Assembly (NCBI RefSeq): GCF_023184515.1
Contig: NZ_JAAHBP010000001.1
Coordinates: 124,001 to 188,000, forward strand
Reading direction: 5' to 3'
DNA from: Streptomyces sp. D2-8
GTDB lineage: Bacteria > Actinomycetota > Actinomycetes > Streptomycetales > Streptomycetaceae
DNA length: 64,000 nt
The notes beneath the pieces are model-generated. The model had not been told where the DNA came from. It worked only from the letters and a program-made list of their open reading frames with translations, and made no database searches. Below, piece after piece: positions 44,027 through 53,020 of this stretch. The translations under genes were made by a program, and so were the position numbers. Each line of letters opens with the position of its first letter. Positions within the stretch are counted from its first letter, which is position 1.

Positions 44027-44992
44027 TCACACCTCGTAGTACCTCCGCAACCGCCCCTGCGCCCCTTCACACGAGCCGACTCTGTCCAGGCCCAGCAGCG
44101 CCGCGCCGAGCACCGGGCTCGCCGTCACCACCTGCGGTGCCGCCTTGGGGGCACGTTCCGTGAGCAAGTGGGCGACGCGGTCGTTCAGCTGGGGATGACG
44201 GGCCGCCAGGACGCCGCCGCCCAGGAGGACCGGGGTCTCCTCGGACAGGAGGCCCAGGCGGGTCAGGGCGACGACGGCCATGGCGACCACCTCTTCGGCC
44301 TGGCGCTCCACGATCGACCGGGCTACCGGGTCACCGCCGGAGGCCGTCGCGAAGAGGACCGGGGTCAGCTCGTGGCGCCGGAGGGCCGGGAGGCGCTCCA
44401 GGTGCAGCGCCTCGACGAGGGCGTACACGGAGGGCAGGCCGAAGTGGGCGGGGAGGGTGCGGGACAGGGCGGTGGGGGCGCCGCGGCCGTCCTCCGCCCG
44501 GGACGCGTGCCAGAGGGCCTCCTCGGACAGGCCCCAGCCGCCGCCCCAGTCGCCCGAGACCCGGCCGAGCGCGGGGAAGCGGACCGTGCGGCCGTCGGGT
44601 CGCATGCCCACGCAGTTGATGCCCGCGCCGCAGACGACCGCGACACCCCGGGGTTCGGTGACACCGGCCCGCAGGATCGCGAAGGTGTCGTTGCGGACCG
44701 TCACCGTCGTGCCCCAGGCGCGCGCCCGCAGCGCCGCGGCCAGTTGTTCCTCCTCGACGGGGAAGTCGGCGTTGGCGAGGCATGCCGAGACGTGGGTGAC
44801 CGAGGTGAGCCCCGCGGCGGTGAGGGCCTGCGCCACCGTTTCGGCCAGGCCGTCCATCGCCGTGTCCACGCCCACGGCCGGTGGGCGGAAGCCGCCCCCG
44901 CGTGCCGTGGCGAGGACCTCCCCGGCCGCCGTCACGATCGCGACGTCCGTCTTGCTGTTGCCCGCGTCGATGGCGAGGACGGTCAGGCCCAC
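44027..44992 (-). CDS. csnK: CsnK, BadF/BcrA-type amino-sugar kinase
   Basis: A 321-residue ASKHA-fold kinase of the BadF/N-acetylglucosamine kinase family. ATP-phosphate loop LTVLAIDAGNSKTDVAIV near the start, adenosine region VCGAGINCVGM, and LGRVSGDWGGGWGLSEEAL, as in GlcNAc kinases. In the csn operon it should phosphorylate glucosamine (or GlcNAc) released inside the cell. The GTG start overlaps the end of csnH by 10 bp. It is the last gene of the operon. Confidence 0.85.
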   Translation of the reverse strand: MGLTVLAIDAGNSKTDVAIVTAAGEVLATARGGGFRPPAVGVDTAMDGLAETVAQALTAAGLTSVTHVSACLANADFPVEEEQLAAALRARAWGTTVTVRNDTFAILRAGVTEPRGVAVVCGAGINCVGMRPDGRTVRFPALGRVSGDWGGGWGLSEEALWHASRAEDGRGAPTALSRTLPAHFGLPSVYALVEALHLERLPALRRHELTPVLFATASGGDPVARSIVERQAEEVVAMAVVALTRLGLLSEETPVLLGGGVLAARHPQLNDRVAHLLTERAPKAAPQVVTASPVLGAALLGLDRVGSCEGAQGRLRRYYEV

Positions 44993-46248
44993 GCGAGGTG
45001 CTCCCGGTTGTGTGCGATCAGCCGGTCGGTGAGCGTCTCGGCGTACGCGTGCTGGCCGATGAGCGGGTGGGAGAGGAGGGCGCGGAAGACGCGTTCCCGG
45101 CCGCCGTGCAGGGCGGCCTGGAGGGCCAGGTCCTCGTAGGCCGTGACGTTGGCCATCAGGCCCGCGTAGAGCGGGTTCACGGGCTGTACGGGGAGGGGGG
45201 ACGCGCCCTTGGCGCCCACCGCCGCCTGGACCTCGATCACCGCGTCGTCGGGGAGGAACGGAAGCGTGCCCCGGTTGTACGTGTTCACCACCTGGTACGG
45301 CGAGCCGCCGCCGCCCAGCAGGGCCGCCGCCAGGTCCACCGCCGCCTCCGAGTAGAAGGCACCGCCCCGCTCGGCGAGCAGCTCCGGCTTCCCGTCCAGG
45401 GCCGGGTCGGCGTACAGCGCGAGCAACCGCCGTTCCATCTGGGCCACTTCGGCCGCACGGGACGGCTTGGTCCCGAGTTCCCGTACGACCTCGTCGTGTG
45501 CGTAGTAGTAGCGCAGGTAGTAGGAGGGGACCACGCCCAGGGTGTCGAGCAGAGGGCGGGGCAGGCGGAGGCCGGCCGCGATCGTGTCGCCGTGCTCGCC
45601 CAGCAGGGTCGGCAGGACGTCCTCGCCCTCCGGGCCGCCCAGGCGTACCGCCGTCTCCCAAGTGAGGTGGTTGAGGCCCACGTGGTCCAGGTGGATCTCG
45701 GAGGGCTCCACGGACAGCAGGGCCGCGAACGTGCGCTGCAGGCCGATCGCCACGTTGCACAGGCCCACCGCCTTGTGGCCCGCCTGGAGCAGGGCGCGGG
45801 TCACGATGCCGACCGGGTTGGTGAAGTCGATGATCCAGGCCCGGGGGTTGGTGCGGCGGACCCGGTCCGCGATGTCCAGGACCACCGGGACCGTGCGCAG
45901 GGCCTTCGCCAGGCCGCCGGCGCCGGTCGTCTCCTGGCCCACGCAGCCGCATTCCAGGGGCCAGGTCTCGTCCTGCTCGCGGGCCGCCTGGCCGCCTACG
46001 CGCAGTTGCAGCAGGACCGCGTCCGCGCCGTCCACCGCCTCGTCGAGGTCGCTGGTCGTGGTGATGCGGCCCGGGTGGTCCTGGCGGGCGAAGATGCGGC
46101 GGGCCAGGCCGCCGACCAGGTCCAGGCGGTCCTGCGCGGGATCCATCAGGACCAGTTCCTCGACGGGCAGGGTGCCCCTCAGGCGGGCGAAGCCGTCCAC
46201 GAGTTCGGGGGTGTAGGTCGAGCCTCCGCCGACCACGGTGAGTTTCAT
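44983..46248 (-). CDS. csnH: CsnH, family 4 glycoside hydrolase (NAD- and metal-dependent)
   Basis: A 421-residue GH4 enzyme. The NAD-binding start is KLTVVGGGSTYTPELVDGF; the metal ligands are Cys in GLCNVAIGLQ and His in VGLNHLTWE; WIIDFTNPVGIVTRAL is family-typical. GH4 enzymes cleave glycosides by oxidation-elimination, often on 6-phosphosugars. Here it should split imported chitosan oligosaccharides or their phosphorylated form. It lies between the permease csnG (6 bp away) and the kinase csnK. Confidence 0.88.
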   Translation of the reverse strand: MKLTVVGGGSTYTPELVDGFARLRGTLPVEELVLMDPAQDRLDLVGGLARRIFARQDHPGRITTTSDLDEAVDGADAVLLQLRVGGQAAREQDETWPLECGCVGQETTGAGGLAKALRTVPVVLDIADRVRRTNPRAWIIDFTNPVGIVTRALLQAGHKAVGLCNVAIGLQRTFAALLSVEPSEIHLDHVGLNHLTWETAVRLGGPEGEDVLPTLLGEHGDTIAAGLRLPRPLLDTLGVVPSYYLRYYYAHDEVVRELGTKPSRAAEVAQMERRLLALYADPALDGKPELLAERGGAFYSEAAVDLAAALLGGGGSPYQVVNTYNRGTLPFLPDDAVIEVQAAVGAKGASPLPVQPVNPLYAGLMANVTAYEDLALQAALHGGRERVFRALLSHPLIGQHAYAETLTDRLIAHNREHLAWA

Positions 46249-46254
46249 ACAGGT

Positions 46255-47148
46255 CTAACCCTTTACTCCGGTGAGCGTGACACCCTCCACGAACGCCTTC
46301 TGGGCGAAGAAGAACACGAGGATCACGGGGGCCATGACCAGCACGGTGGCGGCCATGGTGAGGTTCCAGTCGGTGTGGTGGGCGCCCTTGAACGACTCCA
46401 GGCCGTAGGAGAGGGTCCAGGCGCCCGGGTTCTCCGAGGCGTAGATCTGGGGGCCGAAGTAGTCGTTCCACGCGTAGAAGAACTGGAAGAGCGCCACCGC
46501 GGCGATGCCCGGTCTGGCCATCGGGAGAACGACCTTCAGGAGCGTGCGCAGGTCGCCGCAGCCGTCCACCTTGGCCGCGTCCACGTACTCGTCGGGGATC
46601 GTCGTCAGGAACTGGCGCAGCAGGAAGATCGAGAACGCGTCGCCGAACGCCATGGGGATGATCAGCGGCCAGAGCGTGCCGGACAGGTCCAGCTGCTTCG
46701 CCCAGAACAGGTACATCGGGATGATGATCACCTGCGGCGGCAGCATCATCATCGAGATGACCAGCATCAGGGCCAGACTGCGGCCGCGGAAGCGGAACTT
46801 GGCCAGGGCGTAGGCCACGGGGATCGAGGAGACGACCGTGAGGACCGTGCCCAGGCCCGCGTAGACCAGGGTGTTCCTCCACCAGGTGAGGAAGCCGGGG
46901 GTGTCGAAGACCTTGGTGTAGTTGCCCCACTCCCAGGTGCGGGGGATCAGGTCGCGGCTGAGCGCCTGGCTGTCGCTCATGAGGGAGGTGAGGAGGACGA
47001 AGACGAACGGGAGGACGAAGAAGAGGGCCGCCGCGATGCCGAGGGAGTGGATCGCCACCCATTCCAGGAGGCCCCTGCGACGGGCCGTGCGCTCCGCCGG
47101 TGAGGGCGGCGCCTTCGAATCCAGGGGTGTGTCGAGTACCTGCGTCAT
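46255..47148 (-). CDS. csnG: CsnG, carbohydrate ABC transporter permease (MalG type)
   Basis: A 297-residue six-helix permease. The cytoplasmic EAA-type loop is DEYVDAAKVDGCGDLRTLLK, which docks the ATPase; none is in the operon, so the shared MsiK-type ATPase is the likely energiser, as for other Streptomyces sugar importers. Coupled by ATGA to csnF. Confidence 0.88.
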   Translation of the reverse strand: MTQVLDTPLDSKAPPSPAERTARRRGLLEWVAIHSLGIAAALFFVLPFVFVLLTSLMSDSQALSRDLIPRTWEWGNYTKVFDTPGFLTWWRNTLVYAGLGTVLTVVSSIPVAYALAKFRFRGRSLALMLVISMMMLPPQVIIIPMYLFWAKQLDLSGTLWPLIIPMAFGDAFSIFLLRQFLTTIPDEYVDAAKVDGCGDLRTLLKVVLPMARPGIAAVALFQFFYAWNDYFGPQIYASENPGAWTLSYGLESFKGAHHTDWNLTMAATVLVMAPVILVFFFAQKAFVEGVTLTGVKG

Positions 47149-48089
47149 CGTTCACCTGCCTGGATCAGGCCGCCCCTGCGGCGCATCAGAAGTCCCGTGA
47201 AGGCCATGGAGAGGGCGAAGAGGACCAGGGCGACGACGCAGGCCGAGCCGTAGTCGAAGCGTTGGAAGCCCAGGTTGTAGACGAGCTGGGGGAGCGTGAG
47301 GGTGGACTTGTCCGGGTAGCCGGGCTCGAACTGCGTGCCTGCGCCCTGGATCACGCCCGACGCGACCTTCCCGGCGATCAGCGGCTGCGTGTAGTACTGC
47401 ATCGTCTGGATCACGCCCGTGACGACCGCGAACATGACGATCGGCGAGATGTTCGGCAGCGTTACGTAGCGGAAGCGCTGCCAGGGCGTCGCGCCGTCCA
47501 GTTCCGCCGCCTCGTACTGCTCCTTCGGCACGTCGAGCAGGGCGGCCATGAAGATGACCATCAGGTCGCCGATGCCCCAGAGGGCCAGGAGGGTGAGGGC
47601 CGGCTTCGACCAGGCGGGGTCGCTGAACCAGCCCGGGGCCGGCAGTCCGGTCTTCCCGAGGAGGGAGTTGACCGGGCCCGTGCCGGGGTTGAGGAGGAAG
47701 GCGAAGGCCATCGTGGCCGCCACCGGCGGGGCGAGGTAGGGCAGGTAGAAGAGGGTGCGGAAGACACCGGTGGCCGTCTTGATCTTGGTGATCAGCAGGC
47801 CCACGCCCAGGCCGAAGGCGACCCGGAGCGTGACCATGACGGCGACCAGCCACAGGGTGTTGCGCAGGGCGGGCCAGAAGAGGGGGTAGTGCGCGAAGAC
47901 GTACGTCCAGTTCTTCGGGCCGCTCCACGCGGGCGGCCTGAAGCCGTCGTAGCGCATGAAGGAGAAGTAGACGGTGGAGATCAGGGGGTAGGCGAAGAAG
48001 CCCGTGAAGCCGATCAGCCAGGGGGAGAGGAAGGCGAGGGTGCGCAGGGTCGAGCGGCGGTGTTTCGCCCGCAGGGCAGAGGTGCTCAT
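47145..48089 (-). CDS. csnF: CsnF, carbohydrate ABC transporter permease (MalF type)
   Basis: A 314-residue membrane permease with six helices and the EAA-type loop KEQYEAAELDGATPWQRFRY. It pairs with CsnG to form the channel of the chitosan-oligosaccharide importer. It lies 3 bp after csnE and overlaps csnG. Confidence 0.88.
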   Translation of the reverse strand: MSTSALRAKHRRSTLRTLAFLSPWLIGFTGFFAYPLISTVYFSFMRYDGFRPPAWSGPKNWTYVFAHYPLFWPALRNTLWLVAVMVTLRVAFGLGVGLLITKIKTATGVFRTLFYLPYLAPPVAATMAFAFLLNPGTGPVNSLLGKTGLPAPGWFSDPAWSKPALTLLALWGIGDLMVIFMAALLDVPKEQYEAAELDGATPWQRFRYVTLPNISPIVMFAVVTGVIQTMQYYTQPLIAGKVASGVIQGAGTQFEPGYPDKSTLTLPQLVYNLGFQRFDYGSACVVALVLFALSMAFTGLLMRRRGGLIQAGER

Positions 48090-48092
48090 GGC

Positions 48093-49430
48093 CTACTTCG
48101 CCTGCGCGATGTCCGTGTCGATCTGCGCGGCCGTCTTCTTCAAACCGGCCTTGAGATCGGTGGCCTTGCCGCTTTCGTAGGCGTAGCCGAACTCCTGGAT
48201 CGTGGTGAGGTAGACACCGCCGTTGACCGAGGCGGGAGCCGTGGTGGAGGCCGGGTTCGCGGCGATCTCCAGGAACGTCTTGAAGCGCGGGTCGTACGTC
48301 AGCTTCGGGGACTTCAGGGCCGCCAGCGTCGAGGGCACGTTGTGGATGGCGTTGGAGAAGTCCACCACCGCGTCCGTGTCCGTGGTGATGTACTTCACCA
48401 GCTCCCAGGCCGCGTTCTGCTTCGTGCTGGTCGCGGCGATACCGGCGATGGTGCCGGTGATGTAGCCCTTGCCGTACTGGTCGGCCTGGTCGTCGGGCAC
48501 GGGCAGCGGTGCCACGCCGATGTCGAACTTCGGCTTGGTGTCCAGGGCCATGCCCAGGCGCCACTCGCCGTCGAGCTGCATGGCGACCTGGCCGGTGTGG
48601 AAGGGGTGCTTGGGGCCCCATTCGTCGCCGAGCCCGGAGCGGTAGGTCTCCAGCCTGCGGTAGCCGCCGAGTGCGTCGACCAGCTTCTTCTGCGTGGTGA
48701 ACGCCTGCTCGAAGGCCGGGTCCTTGCCGACGTTCGACTTGCCGTCCTTGTCGAAGTACGTGGGGGAGAACTGGCCGAGGTAGTGCTCGGTGGTGGTCTC
48801 CCAGCCGTGGTAGTTCGGCATGAAGCCGAGCTGCTTGTACGTGTCGCCCTGGGGGATCGTCAGCTTCTTGGCGACCCGCTCGAATTCCGACCAGGTCTTC
48901 GGCGGGGCGGCGATACCGGCCTTCTTGAACGCCGTCTTGTTGTAGTAGAGGCCGTAGGCGTCGCCCAGCAGGGGCACCGCGCAGCGGTTTCCGTCGAACT
49001 GGGTGTACTCGTTCATCGCCTTCGGGAAGGTCTGCCGCGGGTCGACGCCCGACTTCTCGAAGAAGGGGTTGAGATCCACCAGGGCGCCCGAGGAGCAGAA
49101 CTTTCCGACGCTGTTCGTGGTGAACGACGAGATCACGTCCGGGGCCTTGCCGCCGCCGGTGCGCAGGGCCTGGTTCATCTTGTCGTCCGTCATGTTGCCG
49201 ACGACGTCGACGTGGATGCCGGGGTGCGCCTTCTCGAATCCGGCGACCAGGTCCTCGACGGCCTTCACCTCCGACGGCGCGCTCCAGGCGTGCCAGAAGT
49301 TGATGGTCGTCTCCTTGGACGCGTCGTCGCTCGCGCCCGCCTCGGACTGGCCGGTGCACGCGGTGGCGAGGAGGGCGAGGGAGGCGGAGGCGGCGAGCGC
49401 GAGGGCGGCTTTTCTGGATGTTCCGGGCAT
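48093..49430 (-). CDS. csnE: CsnE, sugar-binding lipoprotein
   Basis: A 445-residue extracellular solute-binding protein (family 1). The signal peptide ends in a lipobox, LLATAC, giving a lipid-anchored Cys25. The mature part has INFWHAWSAPSEVKAVEDLV near its start, followed by the two-lobed SBP pattern. It should capture glucosamine oligomers for CsnF-CsnG. ATG 49430 is preceded by GGGAGC. It lies 56 bp downstream of csnR. Confidence 0.88.
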   Translation of the reverse strand: MPGTSRKAALALAASASLALLATACTGQSEAGASDDASKETTINFWHAWSAPSEVKAVEDLVAGFEKAHPGIHVDVVGNMTDDKMNQALRTGGGKAPDVISSFTTNSVGKFCSSGALVDLNPFFEKSGVDPRQTFPKAMNEYTQFDGNRCAVPLLGDAYGLYYNKTAFKKAGIAAPPKTWSEFERVAKKLTIPQGDTYKQLGFMPNYHGWETTTEHYLGQFSPTYFDKDGKSNVGKDPAFEQAFTTQKKLVDALGGYRRLETYRSGLGDEWGPKHPFHTGQVAMQLDGEWRLGMALDTKPKFDIGVAPLPVPDDQADQYGKGYITGTIAGIAATSTKQNAAWELVKYITTDTDAVVDFSNAIHNVPSTLAALKSPKLTYDPRFKTFLEIAANPASTTAPASVNGGVYLTTIQEFGYAYESGKATDLKAGLKKTAAQIDTDIAQAK

Positions 49431-49486
49431 GGCAGAGCTCCCTGAGGCACGGGGGAAGAAGGGAAATACCGGGGGAGGGGGGTGGG

Positions 49487-50698
49487 TCAGCGGGAGGTGT
49501 CGAAGACCTCGTCGCGCGTGGTCTTGAGCGCGCTCTCCAGCGCGCCGCGCAGCACGGGGTGTTCACGGACGTCGCCCACGACCAGGCGCGGGCGGGAGGC
49601 GGCCAGCTCTTCCAGTTCGGCCTGGACGAGGGCGCGCAGGGGCTCGCCGCCCGAGGTGAGGGACGCGCCGCTCAGCACGACGAGCTCGGGGTCGAGGACC
49701 GAGACCAGCGAGGCCAGACCGGTGGCCAGCCGGGTCGCGTAGGTCTGGAGGAGGTGCCGGTGGGCGTCGTCGCCGGCCTGTGCCGCCCTGGCCACCAGCT
49801 CGGCGGCGGCCTCGGTGTACGGGCCGGGCGGGATGTCCTCGATGCCGAGGTCGCGGGCCAGACGCGGGACGGCCTGGGAGCCGGCCAGCGCCTGGTAGCC
49901 GCCGCTGTTGGCCTTGGTGACCTGGCGGACCAGAGGCGTGCCCGGTACCGGCAGGAAGCCGACCTCGCCGGCACCGCCGGTCCAGCCGCGGTGCAACCGG
50001 CCGCCGAGCACCAGGGCGGCGCCCAGGCCCTCCTGGTTCCACAGCAGTACGAAGTCCGCGTGGCCCCGGGCCGCGCCGAGGCGCTGCTCGGCGAGCGCGA
50101 CCAGGTTGACGTCGTTCTCGTATTCGAACGGCATCGGCAGGGCCGCGGCGAGCTCGTCCAGCAGGGTGGGGGAGTGCCAGCCGGGGAGGTGCGAGGCGTA
50201 GCGCAGCCGGCCGGTCGTGGGGTCGAAGGCGCCCGGGGTGCCGATGACGAGCCGGTGGATGTCGCCCCGGGCGAGACCGGCCGCCTTCACCGCGCCGTCC
50301 AGGGCGTCGGTGACCTGCTGGACGACCGGGGTGCCGGTGCGCCTGCCGGGGGTGGGCAGCTCGTGACGGCCGACGGTGCGGCCGGTGATGTCGGCGACCG
50401 CGGCGAGGATCCGCTGGGGGGTGACGTCGAGTCCGGCGGCGTGACCGGCCGCCGGGTTGACCTCGTAGAGCTGGGCGCCCGGGCCGGGCCGGCCTTCGGT
50501 GGTGCCGGTGGCCAGGACGAGGCCCGCCGCCTCCAGACGGGCCAGGAGCTGCGAGGCGGTCGGCTTGGACAGGCCGGTGAGCTTGCCGATCCGGGTGCGG
50601 GACAGCGGTCCGTGTTCCAGCAGCAGGTCCAGGGCGGCCCGGTCGTTCATGGCGCGCAGGACGCGCGGGGTGCCCGGCGTGCCGGCGGTTCCTGCCAT
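49487..50698 (-). CDS. csnR: CsnR, ROK-family transcriptional repressor
   Basis: A 403-residue ROK regulator: N-terminal winged helix (about 15-75, LSRTRIGKLTGLSKPTASQ LLARLE as helix-turn-helix) and a ROK sugar-kinase-like domain with LVIGTPGAFDP and a GAGEVGFLP segment. CsnR in S. lividans represses the chitosanase gene and this operon by binding AGGAAAGTTTCCT; that exact site is upstream here (50787-50799), so the gene likely represses its own operon until glucosamine oligomers appear. In the ROK domain the usual CxCGxxGC zinc motif is absent: the corresponding stretch reads VRQVTKANSGGYQA. ATG 50698 is used; a GTG at 50710 is an alternative. Confidence 0.9.
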   Translation of the reverse strand: MAGTAGTPGTPRVLRAMNDRAALDLLLEHGPLSRTRIGKLTGLSKPTASQLLARLEAAGLVLATGTTEGRPGPGAQLYEVNPAAGHAAGLDVTPQRILAAVADITGRTVGRHELPTPGRRTGTPVVQQVTDALDGAVKAAGLARGDIHRLVIGTPGAFDPTTGRLRYASHLPGWHSPTLLDELAAALPMPFEYENDVNLVALAEQRLGAARGHADFVLLWNQEGLGAALVLGGRLHRGWTGGAGEVGFLPVPGTPLVRQVTKANSGGYQALAGSQAVPRLARDLGIEDIPPGPYTEAAAELVARAAQAGDDAHRHLLQTYATRLATGLASLVSVLDPELVVLSGASLTSGGEPLRALVQAELEELAASRPRLVVGDVREHPVLRGALESALKTTRDEVFDTSR

Positions 50699-50785
50699 GC
50701 GTGTCCACACCTGCCCTTCGGCTGCTCAGCTTCTCAGTGATCAGGAGGGGAAGTCCATCGGGCGGCCGTTCCTTCGGATCACTGT

Positions 50786-50800
50786 TAGGAAAGTTTCCTA
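50786..50800. promoter_or_regulatory. CsnR operator (perfect palindromic box)
   Basis: TAGGAAAGTTTCCTA is palindromic around the central G. Its inner 13 bases equal the CsnR box as known from S. lividans. It lies 88 bp before the csnR start, a position fit for blocking the promoter of csnREFGHK. Confidence 0.92.
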
Positions 50801-50906
50801 TCGGTGCGAGGAAGGTAGGCCCGGCGCCGGGCGGGCGTCAATAGGGGACGGCCTGCCGGCAGGGGCTGCCTGTCGGTGGGGGCGGCCTGTCGTCATCCGG
50901 GCATGC

Positions 50907-50947
50907 GAAGAGGGCGGCACCCGGCCGGACCGGATGCCGCCCTCTTC
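50907..50947 (-). terminator. terminator of the mechanosensitive channel gene
   Basis: 13-bp stem GAAGAGGGCGGCA / TGCCGCCCTCTTC with a 15-nt loop, 14 bp past the channel gene stop. It separates this gene from the csnR promoter. Confidence 0.75.
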
Positions 50948-50961
50948 CCGAGGTGGGGCGG

Positions 50962-52080
50962 CTACTTCGTAGTGCTCGTCGGGGCGTGCGGGGCGTGCGG
51001 GGCGAGCGGGGACGCCGCCGCCGACTGCGGGGACGCCGTGTTCGCGTACACCGACGGGGCGGCCATCCCCGCCGTCGGGTCGGCGGCCTGCTCCTCCACC
51101 GGGGCCGTGGCGCCGCCGACGATGCGGATGTCCGCCGCGTCGAAGGCCCGCTTGATGCGCCAGCGCAGCTCGCGCTCCACGGTCAGGGACTTGCCGGGCA
51201 TCGTCTTGGCCGTGACGCGCACGACCATGGAGTCCAGCAGCACGCTGTCCAGGCCGAGGACCTCGATCGGGCCCCACAGCAGCTCGTTCCAGGGCTCCTC
51301 GGCGCCCATCTTCTCGGCGACCTCGTCCAGGCTGGCCTTGACCTTGTCCAGGTCCTCGCCGACGTGGACGGTGACGTCGACGTTGGCCGTGGCCCAGCCC
51401 TGGGAGAGGTTGCCGATGCGCTTGACCTCGCCGTTGCGGACGTACCAGATCTCGCCGCCGTCGCCGCGCAGCTTGGTCACGCGCAGGCCCACCTCGATCA
51501 CCTCGCCGGAGGCGACGCCCGCGTCGATCGAGTCGCCGACGCCGTACTGGTCCTCCAGGATCATGAAGACGCCCGAGAGGAAGTCGGTGACCAGGTTGCG
51601 GGCGCCGAAACCGATCGCCACACCGGCGACACCGGCCGAGGCCAGCAGCGGGGCGAGGTTGATCTGGAAGGTGCCCAGGACCATCAGCGCGGCGGTGCCG
51701 ATGATCAGGAACGACGCCACCGAGCGCAGCACGGAACCGATGGCCTGCGAGCGCTGGCGACGGCGTTCGACATTGACCAGCAGCCCGCCGATCGCGCTGC
51801 TCTCCCCGGTCTGGGCGTTCCGGTTCATGCGGTCGATCAGCTTGGTGATCGCCCGTCGCACGAAGACCCTCAGCACCGCGGCTATCACCACGATGAGCAG
51901 GACCCTGAGGCCGATCGCCAGCCACGTCGACCAGTTCTGCTCGACCCAGCCGGCGGCGTTCGTCGCGCTCTCCTGGGCGTCCTGGAGCGAAGGCACTCTC
52001 GGGGACTGGGTCTCCGAGGGGGTCGGCGACGGTGACGGGTCGGCGGCCAACGGGACGGCGTCCGCAACGGACAAGGACAC
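50962..52080 (-). CDS. small-conductance mechanosensitive channel (MscS family)
   Basis: A 372-residue membrane protein. Three N-terminal helices (about 45-160) end in the pore helix TM3, LLASAGVAGVAIGFGARNLV, with its Gly/Ala pattern. The beta domain has LEDQYGVGDSIDAG and IWYVRNGEVKRIGNLSQG. The C-terminal tail is Ala/Pro-rich. It should open on hypo-osmotic shock to release solutes. GTG start with GGAGGTACC upstream. Confidence 0.92.
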   Translation of the reverse strand: MSLSVADAVPLAADPSPSPTPSETQSPRVPSLQDAQESATNAAGWVEQNWSTWLAIGLRVLLIVVIAAVLRVFVRRAITKLIDRMNRNAQTGESSAIGGLLVNVERRRQRSQAIGSVLRSVASFLIIGTAALMVLGTFQINLAPLLASAGVAGVAIGFGARNLVTDFLSGVFMILEDQYGVGDSIDAGVASGEVIEVGLRVTKLRGDGGEIWYVRNGEVKRIGNLSQGWATANVDVTVHVGEDLDKVKASLDEVAEKMGAEEPWNELLWGPIEVLGLDSVLLDSMVVRVTAKTMPGKSLTVERELRWRIKRAFDAADIRIVGGATAPVEEQAADPTAGMAAPSVYANTASPQSAAASPLAPHAPHAPTSTTK

Positions 52081-52393
52081 GGCAGGTACCTCCAGGTGCA
52101 GCGGTCTGCCCCGGCGCGGTGGTTCAGGGGGGTCAAGGTCACGACTGGGTCACCGAAGGGGCAGAACCACCACACTATCGGGGCATTGTGTGTGCTACCG
52201 CGGGATGTGTGAAGGAGAGACCGTGCTCACCTGGGCTTGAACGGGCCATGATCCGGGGGATGAATGGGATGTGGTCGAAAACACTCTCAGCCCGTTACGG
52301 GGACATGGTGGCGCTTCCACCAGGCATGAGGGGAGACTGGCTACGAATCGTCCCGGCGCGAGCCACGCGCCGCCGGCGTCCAAGGAGGCATCC
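52081..52393. other. divergent promoter region of channel and HNH genes
   Basis: 313 bp between divergent genes. It contains AT-richer stretches at 52165-52205 and 52255-52310. No repeat, RNA or gene is supported. The AAGGAGG site of the HNH gene is at 52382-52388. Confidence 0.4.
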
Positions 52394-52930
52394 GTGCCGC
52401 ATGTCCTGGTCCTCAACGCGTCGTACGAGCCGCTAGGTGTCGTACCGCTCCGCCGCGCGCTCGTCCTCGTCCTCGAGAACAAGGCAGTCTGCCTCGAGGA
52501 GTCCGGCGCCTATCTGCACAGCGCGACCGTCACAGTCCCCGCACCCAGCGTGGTCCGGCTCAAGCGATTCGTCCGGGTTCCCTATCGGGGGCCCGTTCCA
52601 CTGACCCGCCGGGCGCTGTTCGCCCGTGACGGGGGCCGGTGCATGTACTGCGGTGGCGTCGCAACCAGCGTCGACCACGTCATCCCGCGCAGCCGCGGGG
52701 GCAAGCACGTCTGGGACAACGTGGTGGCGTCCTGCCGTCGCTGCAACCACGTGAAGGCCGACCGGCACCTCTTCGAGATCGGCTGGCGGCTGCGCCACAA
52801 ACCCGCCCCGCCGTCCGGCCTGGCCTGGCGCATCATCGGGACCGGCCACAGGGATCCGCGCTGGATGCCGTACTTGCAGCCGTACGGCGCGGAGGACGCC
52901 ATGGCCCGGATCGACGGCATTTCCGCCTGA
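52394..52930 (+). CDS. HNH endonuclease family protein
   Basis: A 178-residue protein. The N-terminal part (VLVLNASYEPLGVVPLRRAL) is typical of a widespread actinobacterial HNH family; the HNH core is CMYCGG, SVDHVIPRSRGGKHVWDNVV and SCRRCNHVKADR, with two CxxC zinc pairs. It probably nicks or cuts DNA; its biological role is unknown and it is chromosomal core rather than phage. GTG follows the excellent AAGGAGGCATCC. Confidence 0.9.
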   Translation: MPHVLVLNASYEPLGVVPLRRALVLVLENKAVCLEESGAYLHSATVTVPAPSVVRLKRFVRVPYRGPVPLTRRALFARDGGRCMYCGGVATSVDHVIPRSRGGKHVWDNVVASCRRCNHVKADRHLFEIGWRLRHKPAPPSGLAWRIIGTGHRDPRWMPYLQPYGAEDAMARIDGISA

Positions 52931-52966
52931 CGATCCGGGCCTTCGTATTGCCGCGTGCGGCCCGTC

Positions 52967-53003
52967 GGCCGGCCCGGGGAACCCCCGTTCCCCCGGGCCG
53001 GCC
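52967..53003. terminator. bidirectional terminator between HNH and FtsX genes
   Basis: 13-bp GC stem GGCCGGCCCGGGG / CCCCGGGCCGGCC with an 11-nt loop, between convergent stops at 52930 and 53021. Confidence 0.75.
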
Positions 53004-53020
53004 CGCCATGGGGTGCGCGC

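Noticed and set aside
44027..47155. A 1,042-codon minus frame read as one protein
   Set aside because: Only its last 321 codons are a real protein (CsnK); the rest is an off-frame reading of csnG and csnH.
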